DNA of 64,000 nt from Gammaproteobacteria bacterium (GCA_012960535.1 DUBB01000035.1:1-64000); one strand, 5' to 3'; shown: positions 44,996 to 54,766, numbered from the stretch's first letter. Notes: generated by a model from the sequence alone, not told the origin. Numbers and translations: made by a program.

Positions 44996-46228
44996 TGTAC
45001 CCCGTCAACACGATGTGGACAGTTTAGCCTGGTAGCCTAAGAGACACTTTTGGTTCATCGTTAACCCTTGGATGATGACAAAGAGACGAAGTGTTGAACA
45101 GAGTGTACGCGATATTCGACACCGCACCCGCCAGAAATATTTTGCTGAAGAGAAAATTCGTATCGTACTGGAAGGTTTGCGTGCTGAGGCCAGCGTTACT
45201 GAACTCTGCCGTCGCGAAGCATCAATCCGGAAGTGTACTATCGCTGGTCAAAGGAATTTATGGAGGCCGGTAGAAAACGTTTATCCGGTGATACCGTGCG
45301 AGAAGAACCATCTGATGAAGTGAAAGAGCTGCGTGCAGAGGCCCAGCCTTAAAGGAAACCCTGGGCGAAGTTGTCATGGAAAATAGACTGCCTAAAAAAA
45401 GCGTGCCCGGGGGTAGGGAGGACGATGTATGAGGTATTCCGCTGCCGAAAAAAAACGAGATTATGCAACTGATGCAGAATTTGAATCTGGCTAGACGTCG
45501 TTCCCTGGCGTGACAGGATATACTCCAATCTGCATTCTACTACTGGCTTAAACGTTATCAGGACAACGGCGTTGATGGCTTGGAAGACAAAAAGCCACGG
45601 CCACAGGTGCTCTGGAATAAAATCACTGTAGCACGTAGAGAATCGATCATTGACCTGGCGCTAGATAAACCGGCGCTATCACCTAGAGAAATAGCGGTCG
45701 GCCATACGGACGGAAAGGCTTACTTTGTGTCGGAATCCACTGTCTATCGGTTGTTGAAGCAGCAAGATCTGATTACCAGTCCGGCCTATATTTTGGTGCA
45801 AGACAGTGATAACTGTCCCTGTTATATCTCTAGCGCACTCGCAGCTTATCTGGAAAACAAAGGCATGACACATGCTCGTAGTCGTCCCTATCATATGCAA
45901 ACCTAGGGCAAGATTGGATGCTGGCATCGATCGATGAAAAACAAGATATTGTTGAGCAACTACTATTTGCTGGGTGAGTTACAAGAACAACTGCACCAGT
46001 TTGTGAGTTATTACAGTCACGAGTGATATCATGACTGTCTGAGTAACCTGACACTGGCTAATGTTTTTTAGGGTCGGGGACAAGCGGTTCTAGAGCAACG
46101 AGAATTGATAAAACATAACACTTTAGCATTGAGGCGACAGATACATTACGATAGACAATCAACCCGGATGAACTGATCTGTCTCTTAGATCAGGCTGTTT
46201 TTTGTCCAAAAGGTGTTGACGACGTACA
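44996..46228 (+). mobile_element. IS3-family element, dead (internal deletion)
   Basis: About 1.23 kb bounded by imperfect inverted repeats. The left end starts TGTACCCCGTCAACAC (44996) and the right end, read inward on the minus strand, starts TGTACGTCGTCAACAC (46228). The inner parts also match (TGGACA with CCTG then CTAAGAGACA). Inside, an OrfA-like frame (MTKRRS..RQKYFAEEKIRIVLEGL) suffers a one-base loss near 45224, after which the next frame reads INPEVYYRWSKEFMEAGRKR. OrfB continues with ITSPAYI, then jumps to a SDNCPCYIS sequence, so the first catalytic Asp region is deleted. A stop interrupts HMQT*GKI, and the catalytic Glu is changed. No target duplication is visible. Confidence 0.75.
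45072..46150 (+). pseudogene. IS3-type transposase, frameshifted and deleted
   Basis: Remains of a two-frame IS3 transposase. OrfA-like residues 20-45 are normal and then shift frame. OrfB-like parts give DNGVDGLEDKKPRPQVLWNKI, SPREIAVGH and YRLLKQQDLITSPAY, but about 100 residues of the DDE core are missing. The C-terminal end (YYSH then LSNLTLANVF.GRGQAVLEQRE) contains stops. It has lost catalytic residues and several reading-frame joins, so it cannot move itself. Confidence 0.8.
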
Positions 46229-46324
46229 CTGGCTCAATAATAGGTTTACGTTTTGCAATGCCAAGGGGTATCTGAATAAGAGGTAATGAAAGTGAATAAG
46301 GCAAATTTTCAAGGTAGGTGAAAG

Positions 46325-46984
46325 ATGGTGGAATCTAGTGTTGCAGACAGTGAAGCAGATGAGCAGGACAATCAGAAAGAAAAGATGAAACTGCGCAGGC
46401 AGGATTTTGCCAGGCTAAAGTCGGTGGGCTTTCAGCATGGCGCTATAGTTGTGGCCATTATGGCTCTCTGGGCCAGCGCCAACGCCTGGGCGCAGCAGAC
46501 GGGTATGATCCTGGCTGAGGGTGTATCGATTGCGGGTGGTTTCTTTGCCGGTGTTGCGCTTGCTTTTCTCTTTCATGAATGGGGGCATTTTAGTGGCGCC
46601 AGGCTGTCTGGGTCCATTTCACCCGTACTGGGGCAGCGAAAATCTTTTTTTATGTTCAATTTTGATTTGGAAAAGAATAGCCGAGGCCAGTTTCTGGCTA
46701 TGAGCCTGGGAGGCCCATTGGCTAACTGGGGACTGGTAGCGATGGTGCTGGTAACTTTGCCGGTGATCAATTTGGCTACCATAATGTTGCTGGCGGCCAC
46801 TATAGGCGTAGCCATTAATGTCTGTATTTTCGAATTGCCAGTGATTCAGCGTGTTTTCCATGGTGCCGCACCTGGCCAGGCGCTGCCTCAGAGAGTGGCT
46901 GAACAAGGCCGAAGTGGCTGGCTCTCGAAATCCGCTGGTTTGTTGGTTGGCGCTGGTGTTTTTCTCGGCTTGGGCGTGCTCTAG
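46325..46984 (+). CDS. M50-type membrane metalloprotease
   Basis: An integral membrane zinc protease of 219 residues. The catalytic HExxH is FLFHEWGHFSGARLSG within a helix at about residues 80-100. Four or more hydrophobic helices occur (about 38-60, 67-92, 123-148 and 155-175). The family cleaves transmembrane segments in regulated proteolysis. There is no PDZ domain or NPDG motif clearly visible; the GGPLANWGLV segment may substitute for the second metal motif region. It lies 69 bases before the enoyl-CoA hydratase and may start the same transcript. The substrate is unknown. Confidence 0.7.
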   Translation: MVESSVADSEADEQDNQKEKMKLRRQDFARLKSVGFQHGAIVVAIMALWASANAWAQQTGMILAEGVSIAGGFFAGVALAFLFHEWGHFSGARLSGSISPVLGQRKSFFMFNFDLEKNSRGQFLAMSLGGPLANWGLVAMVLVTLPVINLATIMLLAATIGVAINVCIFELPVIQRVFHGAAPGQALPQRVAEQGRSGWLSKSAGLLVGAGVFLGLGVL

Positions 46985-47053
46985 CGAGTTCTGTGGATCC
47001 GCAACCCGGACAGTAAATCCATAAATGTCTTAGAAGAGGGAGAAGCAACAGCA

Positions 47054-47854
47054 ATGATGGATTACCAGACTATTTCGATAGATAAGCAGGGTCCGGTAGA
47101 CCATCTGTGGTTGGACCGGCCTGAAGTCTTAAATGCCATCAATACCCGGATGGTGACTGAGCTCAGGGACTATTTTGCCGGTTTGGCAGAGAACACAGAG
47201 ACTCGGTTAGTTGTCCTGCGAGGGCGAGGGCGGGCCTTCTGCGCCGGCCTGGATATCAAGTCAGCGATCAACCGGGATGAACCCACTCCGTTTGGTGGCG
47301 GCATGGGGTTCCAAGGCTATCTTGCCGATGTCTATATTAGAATGCGTCGCTGCCCGCAACCCATTATTTCGCTGGTTCAAGGCCCGGCCTGTGGCGGAGG
47401 CTTTGCTTTTATGCTGGCCTCCGATATACGCATTGCTGGCGAGAGCGCCAGGATGAACGCTGCTTTTATCCGCATTGGACTTTCGGCCTGCGACATGGGA
47501 ACGAGTTATTTTCTACCCAGACTGGTCGGGACCTCCATCGCCTCTGAGCTGATGTTGACCGGACGTTTCATTGATGCTCAACGGGCTCACCGCGTTAACC
47601 TGGTATCAGAAGTCGTTGCGGATGATCAGCTTGAGTCGGCAGCACAACCTTACATAGATCAAATGCTGACGACGTCGCCCATGGGATTAAGGCTGACCAA
47701 GGAAGGATTAGATTTAGCCATTGATGCATCGAGCCTTGAAGCCGCGATGGCTGTGGAGAATCGAAATCAGTTACTCTGTTCAAGAACTGAAGATGCCCGA
47801 GAAGGTATGGCAGCATTTGTCGAGAAGCGATCGCCAGTTTATAAAGGACGATAA
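47054..47854 (+). CDS. enoyl-CoA hydratase/isomerase family protein
   Basis: A crotonase-fold protein of 266 residues. The oxyanion-hole region is GRGRAFCAGLDIKSAI and SLVQGPACGGGFAFMLASDI. It acts on acyl-CoA thioesters by hydration, isomerisation or related chemistry; the catalytic acid positions are not certain. AGGGAGAAG precedes the ATG pair at 47054/47057. Its stop is one base before the next gene's start, the first of four closely packed genes in a catabolic operon that also holds an LLM flavin enzyme and a decarboxylase-like protein. Confidence 0.85.
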   Translation: MMDYQTISIDKQGPVDHLWLDRPEVLNAINTRMVTELRDYFAGLAENTETRLVVLRGRGRAFCAGLDIKSAINRDEPTPFGGGMGFQGYLADVYIRMRRCPQPIISLVQGPACGGGFAFMLASDIRIAGESARMNAAFIRIGLSACDMGTSYFLPRLVGTSIASELMLTGRFIDAQRAHRVNLVSEVVADDQLESAAQPYIDQMLTTSPMGLRLTKEGLDLAIDASSLEAAMAVENRNQLLCSRTEDAREGMAAFVEKRSPVYKGR

Positions 47855-47855
47855 T

Positions 47856-49001
47856 ATGAAGTTTGGCATTTTTTTCGAGCTCTCGACGCCCAGGCCTTTT
47901 TCTCGAGAAGTTGAATGGCAGGTCTACCATAATGCCCTGGAGCAGTGCAGATTAGCGGATGATTTAGGTTTCGATCACGTCTGGGCGGTAGAGCACCATT
48001 TTCTTGAGGAGTACTCCCATAGTTCGGCACCAGAAGTTTTCCTGTCTGCTGTGGCTGCACAGACTCATCGTATACGAATAGGTCACGGTGCGGTTGTATG
48101 CGTACCGGAAATGAATCATCCAGTCAGGGTTGCTGAGCGCGCGGCAGCGCTGGATATCATCTCGAACGGCCGGCTCGAAGTCGGTACCGCCAGAAGCTCG
48201 ACCTGGACTGAACTGGGTGGGTTCCGGGTTAACCCTGATGATACTAAAAAGACCTGGGACGAATTTGTGCGAGTTCTACCTAAAATGTGGACTCAGGATG
48301 AATTTTCCTGGCAGGGGAAGGGTTTTAGCATGCCTTCACGTAATGTGTTACCCAAACCCTATCAAGACCCCCACCCACCTTTATGGGTGACGGTGACGAC
48401 GCCGGGAACCGAGTTGGATGCGGCAGATAGGGGGTTGGGTTGTCTGGGTGTTTCAGCAGCGGGTTATGAAGAGCAGGAGCGACGGACCCGGGAGTATCAT
48501 CGCCGAGTTCAGCTTTGTGAACCGGCAGGTGGGTTTATTAATGACCAGGTTCATACTATGAATTTCCTGTATTGCCATGAGGATTTTCGGATAGCTCGTG
48601 AGATAGGGTTGCCGATGGTGAATGCCTTTAATGTTGCAAATACCCACCTGTATTGGACCCGGGAGGCTTTTCCTACTCGCGCCTACCAGACGCTGGGAAA
48701 TGCAGGCGCCCATATGAAACCAAAAAAACCTCCAGTAGATGATCCCAGCGTGGCTAAGGGTCTACCAGAAGGTGTTGGTATTGGTGATCCAGAACACTTG
48801 ATTGCGACCATTAAAAAATGGGAATCTGTTGGTGTTACCGGCATAAATTTCCTGCTCAATGCCATGGAGATGATTCCGAATCAACAGGTTATGGATAGTA
48901 TGAAAATGTTTGCCCGTGAAGTAATGCCGAAATTCCAAAGCCCGGGTCATGTTAGTGAGGCCGTGTTTACACCCAATCGTATCAGTCCGGCGGGGCAATA
49001 A
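47856..49001 (+). CDS. LLM-class flavin-dependent monooxygenase
   Basis: A luciferase-like monooxygenase of 381 residues using reduced flavin. Conserved blocks are MKFGIFFELSTPRPF at the start, VEHHFLEEYSHSSAPEVFLSA and GTARSSTWTELGGF. It probably oxygenates a substrate with help of a flavin reductase elsewhere. The start at 47856 is fixed by AAAGGA 7 bases before it; a longer frame overlaps the hydratase. It is followed by the decarboxylase-like gene after one base, so the two are coupled. Confidence 0.85.
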   Translation: MKFGIFFELSTPRPFSREVEWQVYHNALEQCRLADDLGFDHVWAVEHHFLEEYSHSSAPEVFLSAVAAQTHRIRIGHGAVVCVPEMNHPVRVAERAAALDIISNGRLEVGTARSSTWTELGGFRVNPDDTKKTWDEFVRVLPKMWTQDEFSWQGKGFSMPSRNVLPKPYQDPHPPLWVTVTTPGTELDAADRGLGCLGVSAAGYEEQERRTREYHRRVQLCEPAGGFINDQVHTMNFLYCHEDFRIAREIGLPMVNAFNVANTHLYWTREAFPTRAYQTLGNAGAHMKPKKPPVDDPSVAKGLPEGVGIGDPEHLIATIKKWESVGVTGINFLLNAMEMIPNQQVMDSMKMFAREVMPKFQSPGHVSEAVFTPNRISPAGQ

Positions 49002-49002
49002 T

Positions 49003-49740
49003 ATGCTGGTAGGATCTGCCGACATTGATGAATTAAAGAAGAATGCGGGAACAATCCCCCAATTTACTGCCGACGATATCGTTTTTGAGGATACAACTTG
49101 TTTTCAGTTGGTTGCTGAGATGGATAATACGGCTCGAGAGGCGTTACTGCCCAGTGCCTTGCACCCCACTATCCCAGCCAGCATGGTATTACAGGTATTC
49201 AACGTAAGGACATCGGTCTGGGGTGCATTTGTGTTGGCTTTAATTAGGGTATCCTGCAGGAGTGGCGTACGCGCCCGCGGCTTTACGCTCGGCGCCATGG
49301 TAACCACCGAGAAAGCCCAGAAAGGTTTAGAGCATGTGTTGGGACTGAGTACCAGGTTAGCTGTTATCGACATGGAAGAGGCCTATGCTGAGACTCGAAT
49401 CAGCGTCTTGTTTTCAGGCGCTCAGGTCCTTGAGATTCAGGCTTTGGATCCCGAACCATTGTCAACCAGTGACCTGCAGTTTACGGGCACCTTGAACCTG
49501 GCTAATACACCGAATGGGCTTCGGCTGGTTCAGGTCGAATGTATCCCCCAACTTATGCGGGTGGAAAGATTACAGTCGACTTTCAACTCGTTCCAGGGAG
49601 AATACTGGGGAAGTCCGCTATTGCGGCCAACGCAGGTCGTTACCTCTACCATCTCTAGAGGAGATTTTCTGTTACCGGCGATTCGATTTGTATGTAAACC
49701 CGATGAGCTGGCGTTTACAGGTACGGAATCGGTGAAGTGA
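49003..49740 (+). CDS. acetoacetate decarboxylase-like protein
   Basis: A protein of 245 residues of the acetoacetate decarboxylase superfamily: EALLPSALHPTIPASMVLQ, then LALIRVSCRSGVRARGFTLG, and late segments LANTPNGLRLVQV and LLPAIRFVCKPDELAFTGTE. The Schiff-base lysine of the true enzyme is not certain from this reading, so it may be a binding protein or a decarboxylase of a different substrate. The start at 49003 comes one base after the previous stop. It ends in a GTGA overlap with the SDR gene. It is likely that the operon handles a beta-keto acid. Confidence 0.65.
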   Translation: MLVGSADIDELKKNAGTIPQFTADDIVFEDTTCFQLVAEMDNTAREALLPSALHPTIPASMVLQVFNVRTSVWGAFVLALIRVSCRSGVRARGFTLGAMVTTEKAQKGLEHVLGLSTRLAVIDMEEAYAETRISVLFSGAQVLEIQALDPEPLSTSDLQFTGTLNLANTPNGLRLVQVECIPQLMRVERLQSTFNSFQGEYWGSPLLRPTQVVTSTISRGDFLLPAIRFVCKPDELAFTGTESVK

Positions 49741-50561
49741 ATTCAATGTCCGGGAAGGTTGCATTGGTCACGGGGGCCGGACGGGGTGTTGGTCGGGCAA
49801 CTGCTATTCGTCTGGCCAGAGAAGGTGTGCGGGTTATTGTTAACGACCTGGATGGTGCTGAACTTGAATCTACTGTTAATACCATCCAATCCATGGATGG
49901 TATGGCTACCGGATTTGTTGGTAATGTGTGTGAGCCTGAAATTGCGGATGAACTTATCCAGTTCTGTTTAACGACCTATAATCAGGTCGATATTATCGTC
50001 AATAATGCCGGTTATATATGGAATGGCGCAATGCATAACCATACAGACGAGCAGTGGCAGGCCATGCTTGAGGTTCATGCAACGGCCCCGTTTCGAATTC
50101 TGCGGGCTTTTTCTGAGTGGATGCGACCTGTAGCAAAAGCAGAAATGGCCGCTGAGGGTCGTGCATCCTGCAGGAAAGTCGTCAATGTGTCCTCGGTTAG
50201 TGGTACTACGGGCAGTGCTACCCAGATTGCCTACGCGACAGGGAAAGCAGCAGTGATTGGACTCACTAAAACGCTGGCTAAGGAATGGGGGAGGTACAAT
50301 GTTACGGTAAATGCTGTCGCCTTCGGCCATATCGAAACTCGACTAACCCAGGTTTATGACGAGTTGCCACCCGCCATCGATGTGATGGGTCGGAAACACA
50401 AGGTCGGGCTTGCATCTTCGCAGATAAAAGCGATGGAAAAGGCCGTGCCGCTGGGAAGACCCGGAACTGTTGATGAGGCTGCTGGCGCTATTTATCTATT
50501 GTGCACGCCTGATGCAGATTATATTACCGGAGAAGTCCTGACCTGTTCTGGTGGAGCCTGA
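49737..50561 (+). CDS. SDR-family oxidoreductase
   Basis: A short-chain dehydrogenase of 274 residues with cofactor loop TGAGRGVGRAT, core NNAGYIWN and catalytic Ser/Tyr/Lys in VNVSSVSGTTGSATQIAYATGK. The GTG at 49737 overlaps the previous stop (GTGA); an ATG at 49746 is also possible. It sits in the catabolic operon and probably oxidises or reduces a hydroxy/keto intermediate, as shown by its location, not by sequence. The substrate is unknown. Confidence 0.85.
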   Translation: MNSMSGKVALVTGAGRGVGRATAIRLAREGVRVIVNDLDGAELESTVNTIQSMDGMATGFVGNVCEPEIADELIQFCLTTYNQVDIIVNNAGYIWNGAMHNHTDEQWQAMLEVHATAPFRILRAFSEWMRPVAKAEMAAEGRASCRKVVNVSSVSGTTGSATQIAYATGKAAVIGLTKTLAKEWGRYNVTVNAVAFGHIETRLTQVYDELPPAIDVMGRKHKVGLASSQIKAMEKAVPLGRPGTVDEAAGAIYLLCTPDADYITGEVLTCSGGA

Positions 50562-50722
50562 GTTGATGTGCCATAGCACCGAGATTAACCCACATGGGTC
50601 AGACTTCTGATTTGATCGGCCGAAAGAGCGCCAGCATCAGGGACGCAGGCTGGCCATAGTGTTCGCGGTATGGCCGAGATCAGCCGAGTTCAATGCGTTA
50701 ATGCTATACAACTGAGGTTAGT

Positions 50723-52423
50723 ATGAAAGCATCATTCAATCCATCGGATTCACAGATTGGCCCAGCCGGTCGGCGTGCTCATAGCCAGCATCTGCAGCAT
50801 TCAGAGCGCTTGCGGGAGGCGCTTTATGAAGTGACTGACAAGGCCTGGTCGTATGTGGGCAATGGCCTGTCAAATCAATCCTTTATCGAGGGTCCAGAAG
50901 GGCTTATAGCAATCGATACTGGCGAGAGCATCGAAGAGATGCAAAAGGCCATCGAGGTTATCAGGACAAAGACACAAGCACCTATTGTTGCCTGTATCTA
51001 TACGCATTTTCACTATGTCGGTGGCACCAGGGCCATTATTGAAGAAGCTGGCTTGTCTGACTTGGCCATTTACGGTCATACGGGTATCGCGGCGAATTTG
51101 GAACGATTTGGTGGTGAAGTGGGGCCACGCGGTTCAAGGGGGATGGTCCATCAGTTTGGCATATCAATGCCGGACGAGGGCGCTGATGGCCTGGTTAATA
51201 TTGGCCTGGGACGCTTCTTTCGTAACCCTGATCATGCGCCGTTCTCACCGGGTTACCTGCCTGCCACGGTGACCTTTGATGCGCCCTTTAAAACACGCAT
51301 AGCAGGCCTGGAGGTAGAGTTTTATCCGGCACCCAGCGATGCTACTGATTCTGTTTCTATCTGGTTTCCAGAGTTAGATATTGCTGTCAACAATCTTCTC
51401 TGGCCGGCATTTTTTAATATTTTTGCGATCAGGGGAGAAGAGTACCGAGACCCCAGGATATTGCTGCGAGGCCTGGATCAACTGCATGGCTTCAATGCGG
51501 AGCACCAGATTGCCACTCACGGACCGCCGCTCAGCGGCCGCAGTTTTGTATCGGCAACGATCAGCCGATACCGCGATGCCATTCAGTTTGTTTTCGACCA
51601 GACCGTAAGAGGCGCCAATCGCGGCTTAAGCCTCGATGAGCTGATCGCTGAGGTGTGCCTGCCCGAGCTGTTTGATTCGGATTTTCATACACAGCAGTTG
51701 TATGGCCTGGTTGAACATCATATTCGTCAGGTCTATACCGGCCTGTTCGGTTGGTTTGACGAAGATGAGAGTAAATTGTTTCCCACACCGCAACCAGAAA
51801 AGGCCGCCAAAATGATCGCAGCTTTCGGTGGTATTGATGCCAGTCGGCAGCTTTGTGACCAGGCGCTGGCTCAGAAGGATTATCGCTGGTCTATTGAGGT
51901 CGCCAGCCACCTAGTGAAAAGCCAGGTCAATGCACCTGAAGAAGACCGGTTACGATTGGCAGCAGGATTAAAAGGCGTGGCTTATAGTACGCCTTCGGCA
52001 AACGCCCGGAACTGGTGTCTGACCCGGGCGCTTGAACTTGAAGGCCAGCTTGATCTGTCGAGATTCAGGGTGCATCGTTTCAGGGAACGGGAAATCCTCA
52101 ATACCCGTGCTGGCCAGTGGGTCAGTGTGCTTAAAGTGCTGCTTGTACCGATGCGCTCGGCTGGCAAGAACGGTAGCCTGGGCTTCGAATTCAGTGATGG
52201 CAGCAGTGCTGGGCTGATTATTCGTAATCAGGTTGCGGTACCCTGTGAGTTGGATCAGTGCGACACCGTAATTAAGGCCGACCATGCTGCCTGGGCGAAA
52301 TTGCTGGGTGGAAAAATGAACTTGTCGGAATTTCTTGAATCCGCTAGTGGGTTAACCGTTGAAGGCAAGTCGAAAGCATCGGAGTTGTTAGCCTGTTTTG
52401 ATTTGCCCGGGTTCTCAAGTTGA
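50723..52423 (+). CDS. alkylsulfatase-like MBL/SCP2 protein with altered metal motif
   Basis: A protein of 566 residues with the three-part layout of SdsA1/YjcS-type alkylsulfatases: a beta-lactamase-fold domain (about 35-300), the alkylsulfatase dimerisation region (about 310-430) and an SCP2-like C-terminal domain (about 440-560). The HxHxDH metal motif reads H95-F-H97-Y-V99-G100, so the Asp and the last His are replaced. The HG of ATHGPPL is kept, but the usual acidic region before it (APGTE type) is APSDA. Zinc binding and sulfate cleavage may therefore be lost or changed. It is 9 bases upstream of the arylsulfatase gene, so sulfur ester chemistry is likely. Confidence 0.75.
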   Translation: MKASFNPSDSQIGPAGRRAHSQHLQHSERLREALYEVTDKAWSYVGNGLSNQSFIEGPEGLIAIDTGESIEEMQKAIEVIRTKTQAPIVACIYTHFHYVGGTRAIIEEAGLSDLAIYGHTGIAANLERFGGEVGPRGSRGMVHQFGISMPDEGADGLVNIGLGRFFRNPDHAPFSPGYLPATVTFDAPFKTRIAGLEVEFYPAPSDATDSVSIWFPELDIAVNNLLWPAFFNIFAIRGEEYRDPRILLRGLDQLHGFNAEHQIATHGPPLSGRSFVSATISRYRDAIQFVFDQTVRGANRGLSLDELIAEVCLPELFDSDFHTQQLYGLVEHHIRQVYTGLFGWFDEDESKLFPTPQPEKAAKMIAAFGGIDASRQLCDQALAQKDYRWSIEVASHLVKSQVNAPEEDRLRLAAGLKGVAYSTPSANARNWCLTRALELEGQLDLSRFRVHRFREREILNTRAGQWVSVLKVLLVPMRSAGKNGSLGFEFSDGSSAGLIIRNQVAVPCELDQCDTVIKADHAAWAKLLGGKMNLSEFLESASGLTVEGKSKASELLACFDLPGFSS

Positions 52424-52432
52424 GGGGCACTG

Positions 52433-54763
52433 ATGTCTGATTTGCCCAAATCAGCCCCTGCATTCAAAGGCAAGATTGGTCGGCTGATCAGTGAGGCCGA
52501 ACCTTCCAGGCTGGCATTGTCGCAGCCAGCAAAGGGTAAACCCAATGTGCTTCTGATTATGCTGGATGATGTGGGTTTCGGTAGCTGTAGTACATTCGGC
52601 GGGCCGGTACCGACGCCAGCGGTTGATTACATTGCCGCTGCTGGTGTTAAGTACAATCAGTTTCATACCACAGCGCTTTGTTCACCTACTCGCGCCGCGT
52701 TATTGACGGGCCGGAATCACCACAGCGTTCATATGGGTGGTATTACCGAGATCGCCAATAGTTTTCCCGCCTATGACAGTGCCATACCCCCTGAAACAGC
52801 CAGTATTGCCGAAATTCTGAAATTGAATGGGTTTTCGACAGGCTGTTTTGGAAAATGGCATCTAACGCCGAGTTGGGAGCAGAGTCCGGCGGGACCGTTT
52901 GATCGCTGGCCAACCGGAATGGGTTTTGAACGCTTCTATGGGATTATCGGTGCTGAGGCCAGTCATTGGGAACCACCAGTATATGATCAAACGACGCCGA
53001 TTCAGCCGCATCTGGATAAACCGGATTATCATTTAACGGAAGACCTGGCTGATCGAGCCATCAATTGGATTGAACGGCAAAAGGGATCAGCCCCGGATAA
53101 GCCTTTCTTCTGTTATTTTGCACCCGCTGCCGTGCATGCCCCTCATCATGTGCCAGAGCAGTGGATTAAACCTTTTGAGGGTATGTTTGATGACGGCTGG
53201 GATGCGCTTCGAGACGAGATTTACCAGCGCCAGATAACATCAGGGGTGATACCGCCTGGCACTGGGCTGACCTTACGGCCAGAGCAGATCCCCAGTTGGG
53301 ACGAATACCCGGATCGGTATAAGCCGGTGGCTAGACGATTGATGGAAGTGTTTGCGGGTTTTCTTGCGCACACCGATGCCCAGGTAAGTCGGGTCATTTC
53401 AAAAATAGAGGAAATGGGTCAGTTTGATAACACCCTGGTGATTTATCTGACCGGCGATAATGGCGCTTCTGCGGAAGGTACGGTGCATGGCGCCTGGAGT
53501 GCGCCGTCCTTTCAAAATGGAGTACATGAAGATCCTGAGTGGTTACTGGAGCACATGGCTGATTTTGGTACTGCCCGATGTGAGAATCATTTCAATGTTG
53601 GCTGGGCCTGGGCCCTAGACTCTCCCTTCCAGTGGATGAAACAAGTGGCCTCGCACTTTGGTGGCACCAGAAATGCAATGGCTATTTCATGGCCAGCTGG
53701 AATTGCCAGCAAAGGCGAGATGCGCTCTCATTTTCACCATGTTATCGATCTTTTCCCAACTATTCTTGATGTGCTGGAGGTCGAAGTGCCAGCGAGAGTC
53801 AATGGCGTTGTGCAACAACCAGTGCAGGGTACCAGTATGGTTTACAGCTTCTCTGACAGCGGTTCGGAGAGTAGACGAACGACCCAGTATTTTGAAATTT
53901 TAGGCAATCGTGGAATTTATCATGATGGCTGGATGGCCTCCTGCTTTCATGGTCGGCTTCCCTGGATACGATTTGCGGGCTACCAGTTCGATGGGCCCCA
54001 GGAAGTCTGGGAACTCTACAATATTGCTGAAGACTTTTCCCAGGCAAACGATCTGGCTGAGGTCGAAACGGAAAAGCTGGCCACCTTGCGAGCCTTGTTC
54101 GAAACAGAGGCAGAGCGCTATGGCGTGTATCCCCTCAGGGATGCTTCTGGACGACGAAGCGGCGCGTATGCTGTGCCGCATTCGTTGGAAGGTCATCAGC
54201 AGATGACTTATACCCGGGCGCATGTGCGAATGCCAGAGCACTCAGTGATCAGCTTAAAAAACACCTCTTTCTCGATTGCCGCAGAGGTGGTGAGCCCGGC
54301 AGGTGGCTGTCAGGGCGTTATCGCCTGTCAGGGGGGCAATATGGGTGGCTGGAGCCTTTATGTAGACCCGATAGGTCTTGCCAGTTTTGTATATAACTGG
54401 TTTGGTCATGAATTTACTTTATTGCAGGATAGTACCGCATTGCGTCCAGGTAGCTGCAGTTTAGAGGTACTGTATGAGCATGAAGGTGATTTTGGTGGCG
54501 GCGGTAAAGTTGTTTTGCTGGTAAATAGGCTGGTGGTGGCTCAGGGCAGTATCCCCAGGACGGTACCGGTCATATTTTCAATGAGCGGTGAAACCTTTGA
54601 CGTAGGTGTGGATACAGGCTCCCCGGTGGGCCATTACCCTCATACTTTTGCATTTAATGGCGAGATAAAAGGTGTCACCCTGAAACGATTGACTGAGCCT
54701 GATGCCGCTGTTAAGGCAGCAGAAAGAAAAGGCCGGTTTCAGGCCAGTTTGAGCAGTCAGTAG
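52433..54763 (+). CDS. arylsulfatase (formylglycine sulfatase)
   Basis: A type I sulfatase of 776 residues. The formylglycine motif is C83-S-P-T-R87 (TTALCSPTRAALLTGR), and metal ligands D45-D46 are in LIMLDDVGFG. Further residues FGKWHL, TGDNGAS and the catalytic His/Lys region are standard. The cysteine form needs a formylglycine-generating or anaerobic maturase elsewhere. It releases sulfate from aryl or alkyl sulfate esters; the length is near large proteobacterial/mycobacterial arylsulfatases. No signal peptide is visible, so it may be cytoplasmic. It ends the operon and converges 3 bases from the epoxide hydrolase stop. Confidence 0.9.
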   Translation: MSDLPKSAPAFKGKIGRLISEAEPSRLALSQPAKGKPNVLLIMLDDVGFGSCSTFGGPVPTPAVDYIAAAGVKYNQFHTTALCSPTRAALLTGRNHHSVHMGGITEIANSFPAYDSAIPPETASIAEILKLNGFSTGCFGKWHLTPSWEQSPAGPFDRWPTGMGFERFYGIIGAEASHWEPPVYDQTTPIQPHLDKPDYHLTEDLADRAINWIERQKGSAPDKPFFCYFAPAAVHAPHHVPEQWIKPFEGMFDDGWDALRDEIYQRQITSGVIPPGTGLTLRPEQIPSWDEYPDRYKPVARRLMEVFAGFLAHTDAQVSRVISKIEEMGQFDNTLVIYLTGDNGASAEGTVHGAWSAPSFQNGVHEDPEWLLEHMADFGTARCENHFNVGWAWALDSPFQWMKQVASHFGGTRNAMAISWPAGIASKGEMRSHFHHVIDLFPTILDVLEVEVPARVNGVVQQPVQGTSMVYSFSDSGSESRRTTQYFEILGNRGIYHDGWMASCFHGRLPWIRFAGYQFDGPQEVWELYNIAEDFSQANDLAEVETEKLATLRALFETEAERYGVYPLRDASGRRSGAYAVPHSLEGHQQMTYTRAHVRMPEHSVISLKNTSFSIAAEVVSPAGGCQGVIACQGGNMGGWSLYVDPIGLASFVYNWFGHEFTLLQDSTALRPGSCSLEVLYEHEGDFGGGGKVVLLVNRLVVAQGSIPRTVPVIFSMSGETFDVGVDTGSPVGHYPHTFAFNGEIKGVTLKRLTEPDAAVKAAERKGRFQASLSSQ

Positions 54764-54766
54764 CCG

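Noticed and set aside
45072-45906. Transposase as a functional gene
   Set aside because: A frameshift, stops, a missing catalytic Asp region and a changed Glu rule out activity.
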